Counted from the first letter of the stretch, positions 1-9,046 are shown. The stretch is DNA of 64,000 bases from Nocardiopsis metallicus (GCF_014201115.1 NZ_JACHDO010000001.1:2418001-2482000); one strand, 5' to 3'. Numbers and translations are program-made. The notes: generated from the letters alone by a model not told the origin.

Positions 1-443
1 GCACTGAAGCGGCCGAACAGTCCCGCCGCCGGGACGAGGCGGAGCTGGCCGAACGCGGCGCCCTGGCCCGGGCCGAGCGCGCCGAGGAGCAGGCCGCCCG
101 CGACGCCCAGGTCCTGGCGGAGGAGCGCACCCGGTTCGGTGCCGAACTGGAACGCGCCCACCAGCGGTTGGAGTCCGACCGTGCCGCCGCCGAGGCCGAG
201 CGCGCCCGCCTGACCGCCGAGCTGGACCGGCTGACAGCCGACCGCGAACGCCTGACCGCCGAACTGGACGCCCAGCGCCGTAACGCCGAACTCACGCTCG
301 CCGAGGCCCGCGAGGCCGCCGCCGCACGCCTATCGGTGGCGGAGGAGGCCCGTGACCGTGCCCTGGAGCGCGCCGATCGGGCCGAGAGTGAGCTGGAGCG
401 AGCGGGCGGAGACCGTGCGCAAGCCGTCGCCAAGAGCTCATGA
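1..443 (+). CDS. Coiled-coil protein, C-terminal part (cut by window edge)
   Basis: The frame is already open at the window edge (first whole codon at base 3) and stops at TGA 441-443, leaving 146 visible residues. They are almost entirely Ala, Glu, Arg, Leu, Asp and Gln in heptad-like order, with a near-repeat TAELDRL / TAELDAQ around bases 214-275, so a long coiled coil is predicted. No catalytic motif or membrane segment is visible. KfrA-like plasmid/chromosome proteins have such tails behind an N-terminal helix-turn-helix, but the N-terminus lies outside the window, so the family cannot be assigned. Confidence 0.6.
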   Translation, partial: TEAAEQSRRRDEAELAERGALARAERAEEQAARDAQVLAEERTRFGAELERAHQRLESDRAAAEAERARLTAELDRLTADRERLTAELDAQRRNAELTLAEAREAAAARLSVAEEARDRALERADRAESELERAGGDRAQAVAKSS

Positions 444-503
444 GCCCGCACACCCGTGACCTACGTGCCCTTTCGTCCCGGTATTTCGGCTTAGGATGGC
501 CTC

Positions 504-2627
504 GTGCGAGATCTGGGAACCACTGGTGAGACCGGTCCGATGAACCTGGGCGGGGACCACGCCGCCAAGGCCCCGGAGCGCGTCACGGTGGGTGAGCGGC
601 CGCGCCCGCGCGTCGACCTCAAAGCGGTGTTCGGCCTGGAGGCGGGCCCCTGGGCCTGGACCACCGCTGTCCAGGCGACCATCGCGATGACGGTCTCCTT
701 CGCCCTCGCCTCGCTGATCTTCGGCCCCCAGATCGGCACCCTCGCCGCCCTGGGATCCATGACCGTCCTGTACGAGAAGAAGACCCCCTACGCCTACCGC
801 GCCGCCGCCCTGGGCCTGGTGGGGCTGGGCTTCGTCGCGGCGGTGACCCTCAACTCACTCGCGGCCTCGCTCTCGCCGTGGGCGGCGGTGGTGTCCATCG
901 GCCTGACCGCCGGGACAGCCACCTGGGTATGTGCCGCCTGGCGGGTGGACAAGCCCGGCACGATGTTCTTCGTCCTGGTCGCCACCATCTCCACGATCGC
1001 CCCCGGCGGACTGGCCGAGGTGCCGCTGCACGCGCTGGTCGCCGCGTTGGGCGCGGCCGTGGGCTGGGCGGTGTCGATGTCGGGCGCCCCGCTGCGCGCC
1101 CGTCATCCCGAGTACCAGGCGGTGGCCGGGGCCTACCGGGCGCTGGCCGCGCTGCTGCGATCGGTCGGTACGCCCGAGCTCGACCACGCACAGCACTCGG
1201 CCTCGGTGGCCCTGGCCGAGGCCTGGCGGATCGTGCTGCTCGGCCAGACCCGCGGTTACCGCACCACCTCCGAGGCGGCCCGGCTGCGCGCCCTGCTGCG
1301 CTGGGTCTCCGACATCCACCTGGCCGCGACCCAGGTGTGCATGGCCCGGCCCACCACGCTGCCCGAGGAGGCCGCGGACTTCGCCGACCAGATGGCGCTG
1401 GCCGTCGCCGACCCGGGCAGCGCGCCCGACCCGGACTCACTGGACGAGCTGCGCCGGGGCATGCGGCCGCGCTCGCTGGAGGCGCGCCTGTACAACCTGC
1501 TCTCGAGGGCCGCCCAGGCCGCCCGCCGCGGCCACGACGAGGAGGAAGAGGACAACAAGCGCACCGCCAACCTGCACGACGACCGCTACCCCGCGCTGTG
1601 GAGCTCGTTGCGCTCCAGCCTGACCAGCAGCGATTCCCTGATCCGCCCGACCGCGCTGCGCATGTGGCTGACGGTGACCCTCGCGGGCGCGTTCGGTCTG
1701 TCGATGGGCCTGGACCACTACTACTGGGTGGCCCTGACCACCACCGCGGTCCTGCAGGGCGGCAACGTGGTGCTGACCATGAACCGCTCGGTGCAGCGTT
1801 CCCTGGGCACCCTGCTCGGTGTGCTGGGCGGGGTCGCGCTGCTCACGCTCGACCTGCCGCTGGCCGCGGTGATCCTCCTGGCCGGGCTGTTCCAGGGCGC
1901 CACCCAGTTGGTCGTGGGCCGCAACTTCTTCTACGGCTCGGTGCTGCTCACCCCGATGGCGCTGATGCTGTCCTACACCGCCAACCCCTACCCCGTGGCC
2001 GAACTGGCCGGGTCCAGGATCATCGACACCCTGGTGGGTTCGGCCTTCGGCATGCTGGGCGCGCTGCTGCTGTGGCGCAAGGCCTCGGCGGCCCGCCTGC
2101 CCCAGGCCATCTCGGGCGTCCTGGAGAGCACCCGCCAGTGCATGATGGCCGTGCTGGACCAGGACGTGGAGATCACCGAGAAGCGCCGCTACCAGCTGCG
2201 CCGGGACATGCGGGCCGCCCTGGTGAACCTGCGCGGTGTGTACGAGAGCGCCATCGGCGACGTACCCCGCGCCGCCTCCACCCGCCCGCTGTGGCCGGTG
2301 GTGGTGGCCACTCAGCGCATCGGTTACCTGGCTCTGGCGGCGCTGACCCAGGACCGCAGCCCGGAGCCCGCGGGCACGATCACCCTCCAACGGGTGGACC
2401 TGGCCTTCCACGAACTCATCGCCTCGATGGAGGAGCGCCGTACCCCGCGCCTGGGCGCCCTGCCGCGCCTGCCCGCCTACCCCCGGATCAACATGGAGCT
2501 GCGGGCGCTGGCCAACTCGATGACCAGCGCCGTCGCCCAGGACGAGCGTGCCGCCCAGCAGGAGGCCGAACGCCGTGCCCAACGCGAGCGGCGCCGAGCC
2601 CAGAAGGACGTCGACGCCGACCTGTGA
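504..2627 (+). CDS. FUSC-family (aromatic acid exporter-like) membrane protein
   Basis: 707 residues with two blocks of hydrophobic helices, about residues 50-200 and 390-520, separated by a soluble helical domain. This is the duplicated layout of FUSC / fusaric-acid-resistance-like inner-membrane proteins, which are thought to export aromatic acids. The second block contains the arginine-punctuated stretch MNRSVQRSLGTLLGVLGG typical of the family. The C-terminus is a charged basic tail rich in Ala, Gln, Glu and Arg. GTG 504 is preceded by AGGATGG; ATG 540 is an alternative start. The gene converges on the cyclase-family gene with only 12 bases between them. Substrate is unknown. Confidence 0.8.
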   Translation: MRDLGTTGETGPMNLGGDHAAKAPERVTVGERPRPRVDLKAVFGLEAGPWAWTTAVQATIAMTVSFALASLIFGPQIGTLAALGSMTVLYEKKTPYAYRAAALGLVGLGFVAAVTLNSLAASLSPWAAVVSIGLTAGTATWVCAAWRVDKPGTMFFVLVATISTIAPGGLAEVPLHALVAALGAAVGWAVSMSGAPLRARHPEYQAVAGAYRALAALLRSVGTPELDHAQHSASVALAEAWRIVLLGQTRGYRTTSEAARLRALLRWVSDIHLAATQVCMARPTTLPEEAADFADQMALAVADPGSAPDPDSLDELRRGMRPRSLEARLYNLLSRAAQAARRGHDEEEEDNKRTANLHDDRYPALWSSLRSSLTSSDSLIRPTALRMWLTVTLAGAFGLSMGLDHYYWVALTTTAVLQGGNVVLTMNRSVQRSLGTLLGVLGGVALLTLDLPLAAVILLAGLFQGATQLVVGRNFFYGSVLLTPMALMLSYTANPYPVAELAGSRIIDTLVGSAFGMLGALLLWRKASAARLPQAISGVLESTRQCMMAVLDQDVEITEKRRYQLRRDMRAALVNLRGVYESAIGDVPRAASTRPLWPVVVATQRIGYLALAALTQDRSPEPAGTITLQRVDLAFHELIASMEERRTPRLGALPRLPAYPRINMELRALANSMTSAVAQDERAAQQEAERRAQRERRRAQKDVDADL

Positions 2628-2639
2628 TCCCCGGCCGGG

Positions 2640-3293
2640 TCAGTCGGTGAGAGCGAAGGCCCGCACGGGGAAGGCCGCCAGTCCGCGGACCTTGGCCGGG
2701 ACCGCGTAGAAGGAGAAGCCGTCCGCGGGGAGTTGGTCGAGCAGGCACAGGTGCGTGACGATCGGGATGCCCGCGGCGAGCAGGGCGGCCTGGGCGGGGC
2801 GGGCGCCCTCGGCGGCGGGTGAGGTGTCGTCGACGCTGACCGAGTCGATGCCGACCAGGGTGGCCCCGGCTGCGACGAGGGCCTTGGCGGCGGTCTCGGT
2901 GATGTGGGGGTGGTCGGACCGCCCGTAGGCCTCGGTGCGCCAGTGGCGGTCCCAGCCGGTGCGCACCAGGACGGCGCGGCCGCGCAGGTCGAGCCCGGCG
3001 AAGGCCTCGGGGCCGATCTGGCGGTCGCCGGTGGCGGTCACCACCACGCCTGGCAGGTCGGCCACGCGTTCCAGGTCCAGGTCGGCCGGGTCGGCCCCGT
3101 CCCGGTAGCGGTGGGCGGGCATCTCGACGTAGGTTCCGGTCGCCCCGACCATCGTGACTCGGCCGCTGCTGTTCCCGTGTCCGGGTACACCTCCCGCGAC
3201 GGTGGTGCTCTCCTCGATCACCGGTTCGGGCAAGCCCGGACAGGTGGTCATCCCGTCGGTGATCTGGTGGCTGACATCGACCAGTTTCGGCAT
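2640..3293 (-). CDS. Cyclase-family (kynurenine formamidase-like) protein with altered metal site
   Basis: 217 residues from ATG 3293 (MPKLVDVSHQI); a longer upstream frame is not supported. The fold signature of the cyclase/KynB family is clear: an N-terminal S-H-x-I-T-x-G-M-T-T-x-P-G segment and a later PAH motif. In the family the metal-binding motif reads HxGTHxDxPxH. Here the matching residues are ATGTYVEMPAH, so the two upstream His are Ala and Tyr and the Asp is Glu; only the last His remains. The fold is therefore probably kept, but metal-dependent amidohydrolase activity is doubtful. Substrate unknown. It lies tail-to-tail with the FUSC gene. Confidence 0.72.
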   Translation of the reverse strand: MPKLVDVSHQITDGMTTCPGLPEPVIEESTTVAGGVPGHGNSSGRVTMVGATGTYVEMPAHRYRDGADPADLDLERVADLPGVVVTATGDRQIGPEAFAGLDLRGRAVLVRTGWDRHWRTEAYGRSDHPHITETAAKALVAAGATLVGIDSVSVDDTSPAAEGARPAQAALLAAGIPIVTHLCLLDQLPADGFSFYAVPAKVRGLAAFPVRAFALTD

Positions 3294-3651
3294 GGCTGTC
3301 TTCCTCGCTCGCGTCCGGCTCAGGGCGTGCTCGGTGGACACCTACCCCGCTGCGCGTCGCTCCAGTGGAACTGGTGCACCGCTCGCGAACGGGCGGCATC
3401 CACCGAGCGCGCCCTGCCCCCTGACCTGGATCAGAGGTCTAGACCATCACTCTATCGCGTGTGGCGTAGGTCACGGCAGTGGTACGGGGCACTGATCTTG
3501 TGGGGCCTCGACCCCGCACCCTCCCGCCGGACCCGGATAAGCTCTGGTGGCACGACCGGGACCCCCGAACCCCCGCGTCGCGCCGACGCACCCCGCACAT
3601 CCCGTAGATCCCGCGCGCATCCGCGACCCACCGAGAAGGGGCGACTTCATA
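3294..3651. other. Divergent intergenic region
   Basis: 358 bases between the cyclase-family start and the plsC start, presumably holding both promoters. I see no convincing -35/-10 pair, hairpin or repeat here; possible reading frames lack a ribosome site and protein-like composition. Confidence 0.4.
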
Positions 3652-4335
3652 GTGTCACTGTACGGAGCGGCCAAGGCCGTCGTCGCACCCGCCAGCCGCT
3701 TGGTGTGGCCGCAGAAGGTGGAGGGCGCCCAGCACGTCCCCGACCAGGGTCCGGTGATCCTGGCCGCCAACCACCTGTCGATCATCGACCCCCTCTTCAT
3801 CGGGGTGGCCTGCCCCCGGCCGGTGCGCTTCATCGCCAAGAAGGAGCTCTTCGACGAGAGCACGTTCGCGAAGAGGATCGTGGCGCGGGCCCTGAAGGCG
3901 CTGGGCCCGGTCTCGGTGGACCGCCGACCGGGGCAGAGCTCCCAGGAGGCGATGAACAACAGCCTGGACGTGATCAACGGCGGCGAGGTCTTCGGAATCT
4001 TCCCCGAGGGCACCCGCTCCCCCGACGGCCGCCTCTACAAGGGCCAGACCGGCCTGGCCTGGCTGGCACTGAGCACGGGGGCTCCAGTGGTCCCGGTCGC
4101 CCTCACCGGCACCCAGCGCATCCTGCCGCCCGGCCGCAAGGTCCCCTCGTTCAACCGCGTGGGCGTGCGCTTCGGCGAACCGGTGGACCTCTCCCCCTGG
4201 GAGGGCGGGGCGGACAAGGCCAAACCCCGGCGGGAGGCGACCGACGCCATCATGGACGCGATCGCCAAACTGTCCGGGCAGGAGCAGATCGCCCGATACG
4301 CTGCCTCGGTCAAGGCCGAACTCGAGCAGCAGTGA
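3652..4335 (+). CDS. 1-acyl-sn-glycerol-3-phosphate acyltransferase (PlsC-like)
   Basis: 227 residues. GTG 3652 follows GAGAAGGGG and begins SLYGAAKAVVAPASR; the frame upstream is open but lacks a start signal. Acyltransferase motif I, NHLSIIDP (the NHxxxxD catalytic pair), lies near residue 40, and motif III FPEGTRSPDG near residue 115. These define the PlsC/AGPAT family, which transfers an acyl chain to lysophosphatidic acid at the membrane surface in phospholipid synthesis. Actinomycetes carry several paralogues, so the exact acceptor cannot be fixed from sequence. It stands alone, followed by the iron-box region of fprA. Confidence 0.85.
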   Translation: MSLYGAAKAVVAPASRLVWPQKVEGAQHVPDQGPVILAANHLSIIDPLFIGVACPRPVRFIAKKELFDESTFAKRIVARALKALGPVSVDRRPGQSSQEAMNNSLDVINGGEVFGIFPEGTRSPDGRLYKGQTGLAWLALSTGAPVVPVALTGTQRILPPGRKVPSFNRVGVRFGEPVDLSPWEGGADKAKPRREATDAIMDAIAKLSGQEQIARYAASVKAELEQQ

Positions 4336-4539
4336 CTTTCCCCACAGCTGACCCGGGGCTGATTCGGCCCTGACGGGGCGTTGACCCCACACTGAAGGCC
4401 CTTTCGGCGAGCCCGAACCCGGCCTCCTGCCTGAATCGCAGCCCTCGAGCGGCGATCCGCAGACTTTCTGCCTCCCCGGCGGGGCGAGCAGAATTCCCTA
4501 CCCTTATAGTGGGGTTTTCCGGTGGCCACATCGGTTACA

Positions 4540-4558
4540 TTAGGCAAGCCTTACCTAT
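4540..4558 (+). promoter_or_regulatory. Candidate DtxR/IdeR iron box upstream of fprA
   Basis: TTAGGCAAGCCTTACCTAT is an imperfect palindrome matching 15 of 19 positions of the DtxR/IdeR consensus TTAGGTTAGCCTAACCTAA. It lies 38 bases before the ATG of fprA and just after a -10-like TATAGT (4505-4510), a place where bound regulator would block transcription. Regulation by iron is inferred from the site alone. Confidence 0.7.
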
Positions 4559-4595
4559 GGCGTCCGACCCTGGCGCGAAGACTTGGAGCTGTGCG

Positions 4596-5960
4596 ATGAC
4601 GCGACCACTGCGAGTGGGAATCGTGGGTGCGGGCCCGGCGGGAATCTACGCCGCGGACCTGCTCACCAAGGACGAGACCCTGTCCGCGTGCGGCACGTCC
4701 GTCAGCATCGACATCCTCGACAAACTGCCCTCGCCCTACGGCCTGGTCCGCTACGGCGTGGCCCCCGACCACCCCCGGATCAAGCAGATCCAGGGTGCGC
4801 TGCACAAGATCCTCGACAAGCCGGAGATCACCTTCTACGGCAACATCGAGTACGGCGTGGACCTCAAGCTGGAGGACCTGCGCCGCCACTACGACGCGGT
4901 CATCTTCGCCACCGGCAGCGACCGCGACCGCCCGCTGGACATCCCCGGAGTCGACCTGCCCGGCAGCCACGGCGCCGCCGACTTCGTCTTCTGGTACGAC
5001 TCCCACCCGGACGTCAACCCGTCCTGGCACGTGGACGGCACCAGCGTCGCCGTGATCGGCGCGGGCAACGTGGCCGTGGACGTCGCGCGCATCCTGGCCA
5101 AGGACGCCGACGACCTGCTGACCACCGACATCACCGACAACGTCTACGAGGGTCTGCGCGCCAAGCAGATCACCGACGTGCACGTGTTCGCCCGCCGCGG
5201 CATCGCCCAGTGCAAGGCCACCCCCATGGAGCTGCGCGAGCTGGACAAGCAGCCCGGCGTCGAGGTCCTGGTCTACGCCGAGGACTTCGAGATGGACGAG
5301 GGCAGCCTCAAGGCCTGCGAGGAGTCCAACCAGGTCAAGACCAACGTCAAGGTCCTGCAGAACTGGGCGATCCGGGACGAGCGCGGCGCCGAGCGCCGCC
5401 TGCACCTGCACTTCCTGCACTCGCCCGTGGCGCTCCTGGGCGAGGACAAGGTCACCGCCATCCGCACCGAGCGCATGGAGCTGACCGGCGACGGCAACGT
5501 CAAGGGCACCGGCGAGTTCGTCGAGACCGAGGTCCAGGCCGTCTACCGCGCCATCGGCTACCTGGGCTCGCCCCTGGCCGACCTGCCCTTCGACGACGAA
5601 CGCGGCGTCGTCCCCAACTCCGGGGGCCGGGTCCTGGACCTGGACGAGGAGCACGTGGACGGCGTCTACGCCACCGGCTGGATCAAGCGCGGCCCGGTCG
5701 GCCTCATCGGCCACACCAAGGGCGACGCCCTGGAGACCGTGACCAACCTGGTCGCCGACCGCGACTCCTTCACCCCGGCCGTCGAGCCGGACCCGGTGGC
5801 CTTCCAGGCCCTGCTCACCGAGCGCGGTGTCGAGTACACCACCTGGGAGGGCTGGAAGCTGATCGAGGCCAGGGAGGAGGAGCTGGGCGCCGAACGCGGC
5901 CGCAAGCGCCTCAAGCTGCTCACCCGTGAGGAACAGACCAGCATCGCACGCCAGGCCTGA
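4596..5960 (+). CDS. fprA: Ferredoxin/flavodoxin--NADP+ reductase, FprA (adrenodoxin-reductase) type
   Basis: 454 residues from ATG 4596 (MTRPLRVGIVGAGPAGIYAAD). The N-terminal Rossmann fingerprint GAGPAGIYAAD binds FAD. A second, GAGNVAVDVARILA near residue 155, binds NADP(H). The C-terminal signature ATGWIKRGPVGLIGHTKGDA is diagnostic of the mitochondrial-adrenodoxin-reductase-like FprA group of actinobacteria, which passes electrons between NADPH and ferredoxins that serve P450s and Fe-S enzymes. Length is typical. Monocistronic: an iron box lies upstream and a strong hairpin downstream. The iron box predicts induction when iron is scarce. Confidence 0.93.
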   Translation: MTRPLRVGIVGAGPAGIYAADLLTKDETLSACGTSVSIDILDKLPSPYGLVRYGVAPDHPRIKQIQGALHKILDKPEITFYGNIEYGVDLKLEDLRRHYDAVIFATGSDRDRPLDIPGVDLPGSHGAADFVFWYDSHPDVNPSWHVDGTSVAVIGAGNVAVDVARILAKDADDLLTTDITDNVYEGLRAKQITDVHVFARRGIAQCKATPMELRELDKQPGVEVLVYAEDFEMDEGSLKACEESNQVKTNVKVLQNWAIRDERGAERRLHLHFLHSPVALLGEDKVTAIRTERMELTGDGNVKGTGEFVETEVQAVYRAIGYLGSPLADLPFDDERGVVPNSGGRVLDLDEEHVDGVYATGWIKRGPVGLIGHTKGDALETVTNLVADRDSFTPAVEPDPVAFQALLTERGVEYTTWEGWKLIEAREEELGAERGRKRLKLLTREEQTSIARQA

Positions 5961-5980
5961 CGGCCTCGTGTGATCTTCCC

Positions 5981-6012
5981 GGCCGGTCCCGTACCCCTTT
6001 GCGGGACCGGCC
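5981..6012 (+). terminator. Intrinsic terminator after fprA
   Basis: Perfect 11-bp stem GGCCGGTCCCG / CGGGACCGGCC with a 10-base loop, followed by CTTTGTCTTT. It starts 21 bases after the fprA stop. Confidence 0.85.
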
Positions 6013-6070
6013 CTTTGTCTTTACCCGATTCGCGCTGTCCTGCACCGTGAGATTGCGCATGTGACTCTCT

Positions 6071-6346
6071 TATAATTCGTGGAACAACTCCCCGGACGTA
6101 TGGGTTAGAGTCACTGTTGGTCGGTGTGGTAGCAAGTGTCCCCCGGGCCTCAACTATTGCCTTCGCGGAATACCGCGTCCGGCACCCGCCCCAGGCGGGC
6201 GGGCAGACCGGGCGGCCAGGAGCCCCGTTGTGCCCCGCGCCGAGAGGCGACCGCCATGCCGACCATCATCCTCGTGCCCCGCTCCCACCGAGGTGGGAGC
6301 GGGGCATCGTGGTATCCCCAGGAAACGTAGCGAAGGACGGTCAGGC
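6071..6346 (+). promoter_or_regulatory. Promoter -10 and long structured leader of the penicillin-binding protein gene
   Basis: A consensus -10 TATAAT lies at 6071-6076, with no good -35 at normal spacing. The start codon is 270 bases further on, so a long 5' leader is likely. The leader ends in a perfect 14-bp hairpin at 6275-6306 (left arm begins TGCCCCGCTCCCAC, tetraloop CGAG), 40 bases before the GTG start and without a U run. Several GC-rich inverted repeats precede it. I cannot match it to a known riboswitch class. It could be an attenuator, a processing signal, or just structure. Confidence 0.4.
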
Positions 6347-9046
6347 GTGGACGAACGGTCCCCCCGGCAGCCGGATTCCTCCGAGCCGCCCGAGGATTCG
6401 GACGGTACACAGGCGCATCGGTCGCGCCCGGAGAACCCCTACCGAATCCCCCAGCGGCCTCCCGGGGCCCGCCCCACGGAGACCGGGAACTTCAGCTTCG
6501 ACCGCCCGCGCCCGGCGGAGCCCGAAGCCCCTCCCGCGTCCGGGACGAGCACCCCCGCCGAAGAGCCCCGTGAGCCGTGGGGTACCCCGGTGGAGCCCGA
6601 ACCCGCCCAGGAGAGCTGGAACGAACCGGCCCAGGCCCAGGAGGAGCCCCGGTCGCAGGGGTCCCGATCCCAGGAGTCCTGGGGCACGCCGCCGATGGAA
6701 CCGCAGACTCCGCAGGAGCCCTGGGGTACCCCCGTCGAGCCCAAACCCGCCCAGGAGAGCTCGGGCGCCTCGGTGGAACCGCAGGCCTCCCCCCAGCCTT
6801 GGGGGACCCCCGTGGAACCGCGGTCCGCCCAGGAGTCCTGGGGACAGCCCTCCGAGTCCCAGGAGAGCTGGAACGAACCGTCCGGGGCACAGCCTCCTCC
6901 GGAACAGTGGGGCACCCCGGTGGAACCGCAGGCCTCCCCCGAACCCTGGGAACGACCCGCCGAAGAACCCCGCGAGCCGTGGGGCACCCCTGTCGAGCCC
7001 AAACCCGCCCAGGAGAGCTGGAACGACCCCGGTGCCGGGCAGCAGCAGGACTGGGCCCAGGCCGCTCAGGGCTACGGGCAGCAGGGCTACGAGGAGCAGG
7101 GGAAGCAGAGCGCCGGGGCCTCCCCCGAGGCATGGGAGACCCCGTACGGGGGTCAGCCCGCCTACGCGGGCGACACCCCCTACCCCGGTTCCGCTCCGGA
7201 GCCGCCCGCCGGGCCCGCCCCTGGTGAGGGTGAGAACCGCAGCGACAGCTACGGGTTCCTCTACAGCGGTCCGGGTGGCACGGCCTCCGGCGGCCGGGGC
7301 GGCCCCGGTGGCCCCGGTGGCCCCCAGGGCCCGGACGACCCCTATGACGACGACTACGACGACTACGACCCCGGTCCGCCGCCGCCCCGGAAGAAGTCCC
7401 GCCGCGGGCTGATCATCGGTGTGGTCGCGACCGTGCTCGTGCTGGCACTGGCCGGCGGCGCCGCGGGGTGGTACGTGTACACGCTGCCCCAACCCGAGGA
7501 GGCCACGGCCGAGTACAAGGCCGCCTGGGAGGACCAGGACTACGCGCGCCTGGCCGCGGTGACCACCGGTGGCGACGCCGAGCAGACCCTCGCCGGGATC
7601 GACACCGGACTGGGCGTGGACGGGGTCGCGGTCGAGGTCGGCGCACCCACCACGGAGGGCAGCACCGGCAGCGCCCCCTACGAGGTGACCGTGTCGCTGA
7701 CCAACGCCGACGACTGGGGTTGGGAGGGTGAGCTCCCGCTGGTGCGGGAGGACGGCGAGTGGCTGGTCGAGTTCTCGCCCGAGGTCGCCTACCCCGGACT
7801 CGGCGAGGGCCAGGTCCTGGCCCGGACCGCCGTATGGGGCGAGCGCGGCCAGATCCAGGCCGCCGACGGCACCCGCTTGGACAGCCCGGACATCTCCGGT
7901 TCCCTGCAGATGATCGTGGGTGAGCTGGGCGAGGCCGACGAGGACGACGTCGAGCGGCTCGGCCCGGCCTACAGCGTCGGCGACACCATCGGCAAGAGCG
8001 GGCTCCAGCGCAGCTACGAGGAGCAGCTGGCCGGTGAGGCCGCGACCACCATCGTGATGGTGGACGCCGCCGAGGCCGAGGACCGTGACTCCCTGGAGGC
8101 CACCGAGGAGAACACCGTCGCGACCCTGGACGGGTCCGACGGCGAGCCCATCACCACCAGCATCGACATGACCGTCCAGAGCGCCGCGGCCAACGCCATC
8201 ATCGACGCCGAGGACCCCGCCGGTCTGGTGGCGATCCGCCCCTCCACCGGTGAGATCCTGGCGGTGGTGAACGTGCCCGGCGGGTTCAACCGGGCCTTCG
8301 AGGGCCAGTACGCGCCAGGTTCGTCCTTCAAGATCGTCACCTACAGCGCGCTGCTGGACAACGGCTTGTCCGCGGACGCCACCATGAACTGCCCCGAGGA
8401 GTACGATCCGGGCGGCTGGACGTTCGTCAACGCCGGTGGCGCCGAGCACGGTGAGCAGTCGGTGACCGAGGCGTTCGCGACCTCCTGCAACACCGCCCTG
8501 GTACACGAGATCGGCCAGCGGTTGAGCGCGGACAGCCTCCAGGCGAGCGCCGAGCAGTTCGGCATGAACTCCCCTCTGGACCTCGGTGTGACCACGCTCG
8601 AACCGAGTTTCCCCGTCGCTGAGGGTGTCGTCATGATGGGCGCACAGGGCATCGGCCAAGGCCAGGTCCTCACCTCACCGCTGCACATGGCGACGGTGCC
8701 GTCGGCGATCGCCGACGGTTCCTGGCGCCACCCCGTACTGGTCACCGAACCCGCCAGGCAGGACCCGCCCGAGCCCAAGCCGATCGCCAACGCGGAGGCC
8801 ATCCGGCCTATGATGCGCGCCGTGATCACCGAAGGCACCGCCAAGGACGCCGGTTTCCAGGGCGAGGTGTACGGCAAGACGGGCAGTGCCGAGTACGGCA
8901 CCCCGGACGAGGACGACGAGCTGCCCACCCACGCCTGGATGGTCGGCTACAAGGGCGACGTCGCCTTCGCGATCGTGGTGGAGGGCGGAGGCGGCGGCGG
9001 GTCCGTGGCCGGTCCGCTGGCCGCCGATTTCACCAATGCCCTCTGA
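6347..9046 (+). CDS. Class B penicillin-binding protein (transpeptidase) with Pro-rich N-terminal repeats
   Basis: 899 residues. GTG 6347 sits behind GGACGG; the frame is open upstream but crosses the leader hairpin. Residues 1-350 are cytoplasmic, low-complexity and rich in Pro, Glu, Gln and Trp, with six near-copies of WGTPVEP. A single membrane helix follows at about 352-378, then an NTF2-like MecA_N-type domain, and the transpeptidase domain with SSFK (Ser659, Lys662), SCN (713-715) and KTGS (Lys844). It should cross-link peptidoglycan on the outer face of the membrane. The tail is far longer than in ordinary class B enzymes and may recruit division or tip-growth partners. An IS3 element lies directly downstream. 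Confidence 0.88.
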   Translation: MDERSPRQPDSSEPPEDSDGTQAHRSRPENPYRIPQRPPGARPTETGNFSFDRPRPAEPEAPPASGTSTPAEEPREPWGTPVEPEPAQESWNEPAQAQEEPRSQGSRSQESWGTPPMEPQTPQEPWGTPVEPKPAQESSGASVEPQASPQPWGTPVEPRSAQESWGQPSESQESWNEPSGAQPPPEQWGTPVEPQASPEPWERPAEEPREPWGTPVEPKPAQESWNDPGAGQQQDWAQAAQGYGQQGYEEQGKQSAGASPEAWETPYGGQPAYAGDTPYPGSAPEPPAGPAPGEGENRSDSYGFLYSGPGGTASGGRGGPGGPGGPQGPDDPYDDDYDDYDPGPPPPRKKSRRGLIIGVVATVLVLALAGGAAGWYVYTLPQPEEATAEYKAAWEDQDYARLAAVTTGGDAEQTLAGIDTGLGVDGVAVEVGAPTTEGSTGSAPYEVTVSLTNADDWGWEGELPLVREDGEWLVEFSPEVAYPGLGEGQVLARTAVWGERGQIQAADGTRLDSPDISGSLQMIVGELGEADEDDVERLGPAYSVGDTIGKSGLQRSYEEQLAGEAATTIVMVDAAEAEDRDSLEATEENTVATLDGSDGEPITTSIDMTVQSAAANAIIDAEDPAGLVAIRPSTGEILAVVNVPGGFNRAFEGQYAPGSSFKIVTYSALLDNGLSADATMNCPEEYDPGGWTFVNAGGAEHGEQSVTEAFATSCNTALVHEIGQRLSADSLQASAEQFGMNSPLDLGVTTLEPSFPVAEGVVMMGAQGIGQGQVLTSPLHMATVPSAIADGSWRHPVLVTEPARQDPPEPKPIANAEAIRPMMRAVITEGTAKDAGFQGEVYGKTGSAEYGTPDEDDELPTHAWMVGYKGDVAFAIVVEGGGGGGSVAGPLAADFTNAL
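6576..7020 (+). repeat. Degenerate WGTPVEP repeats inside the PBP gene
   Basis: Six degenerate repeats of about 16 or more residues, core PWGTPVEPxxAQESW, encoded in the cytoplasmic tail of the transpeptidase. Copies begin near 6578, 6679, 6722, 6800, 6908 and 6980. The last keeps the first copy's pattern almost exactly (EPWGTPVEPKPAQESWN against EPWGTPVEPEPAQESWN), which points to duplication. Confidence 0.75.

Noticed and set aside
878..2650. Long alternative frame (590 residues) within the FUSC gene
   Set aside because: Arg/Pro/Gly-rich composition typical of GC-skewed shadow frames; no family motif, and the FUSC frame is convincing.
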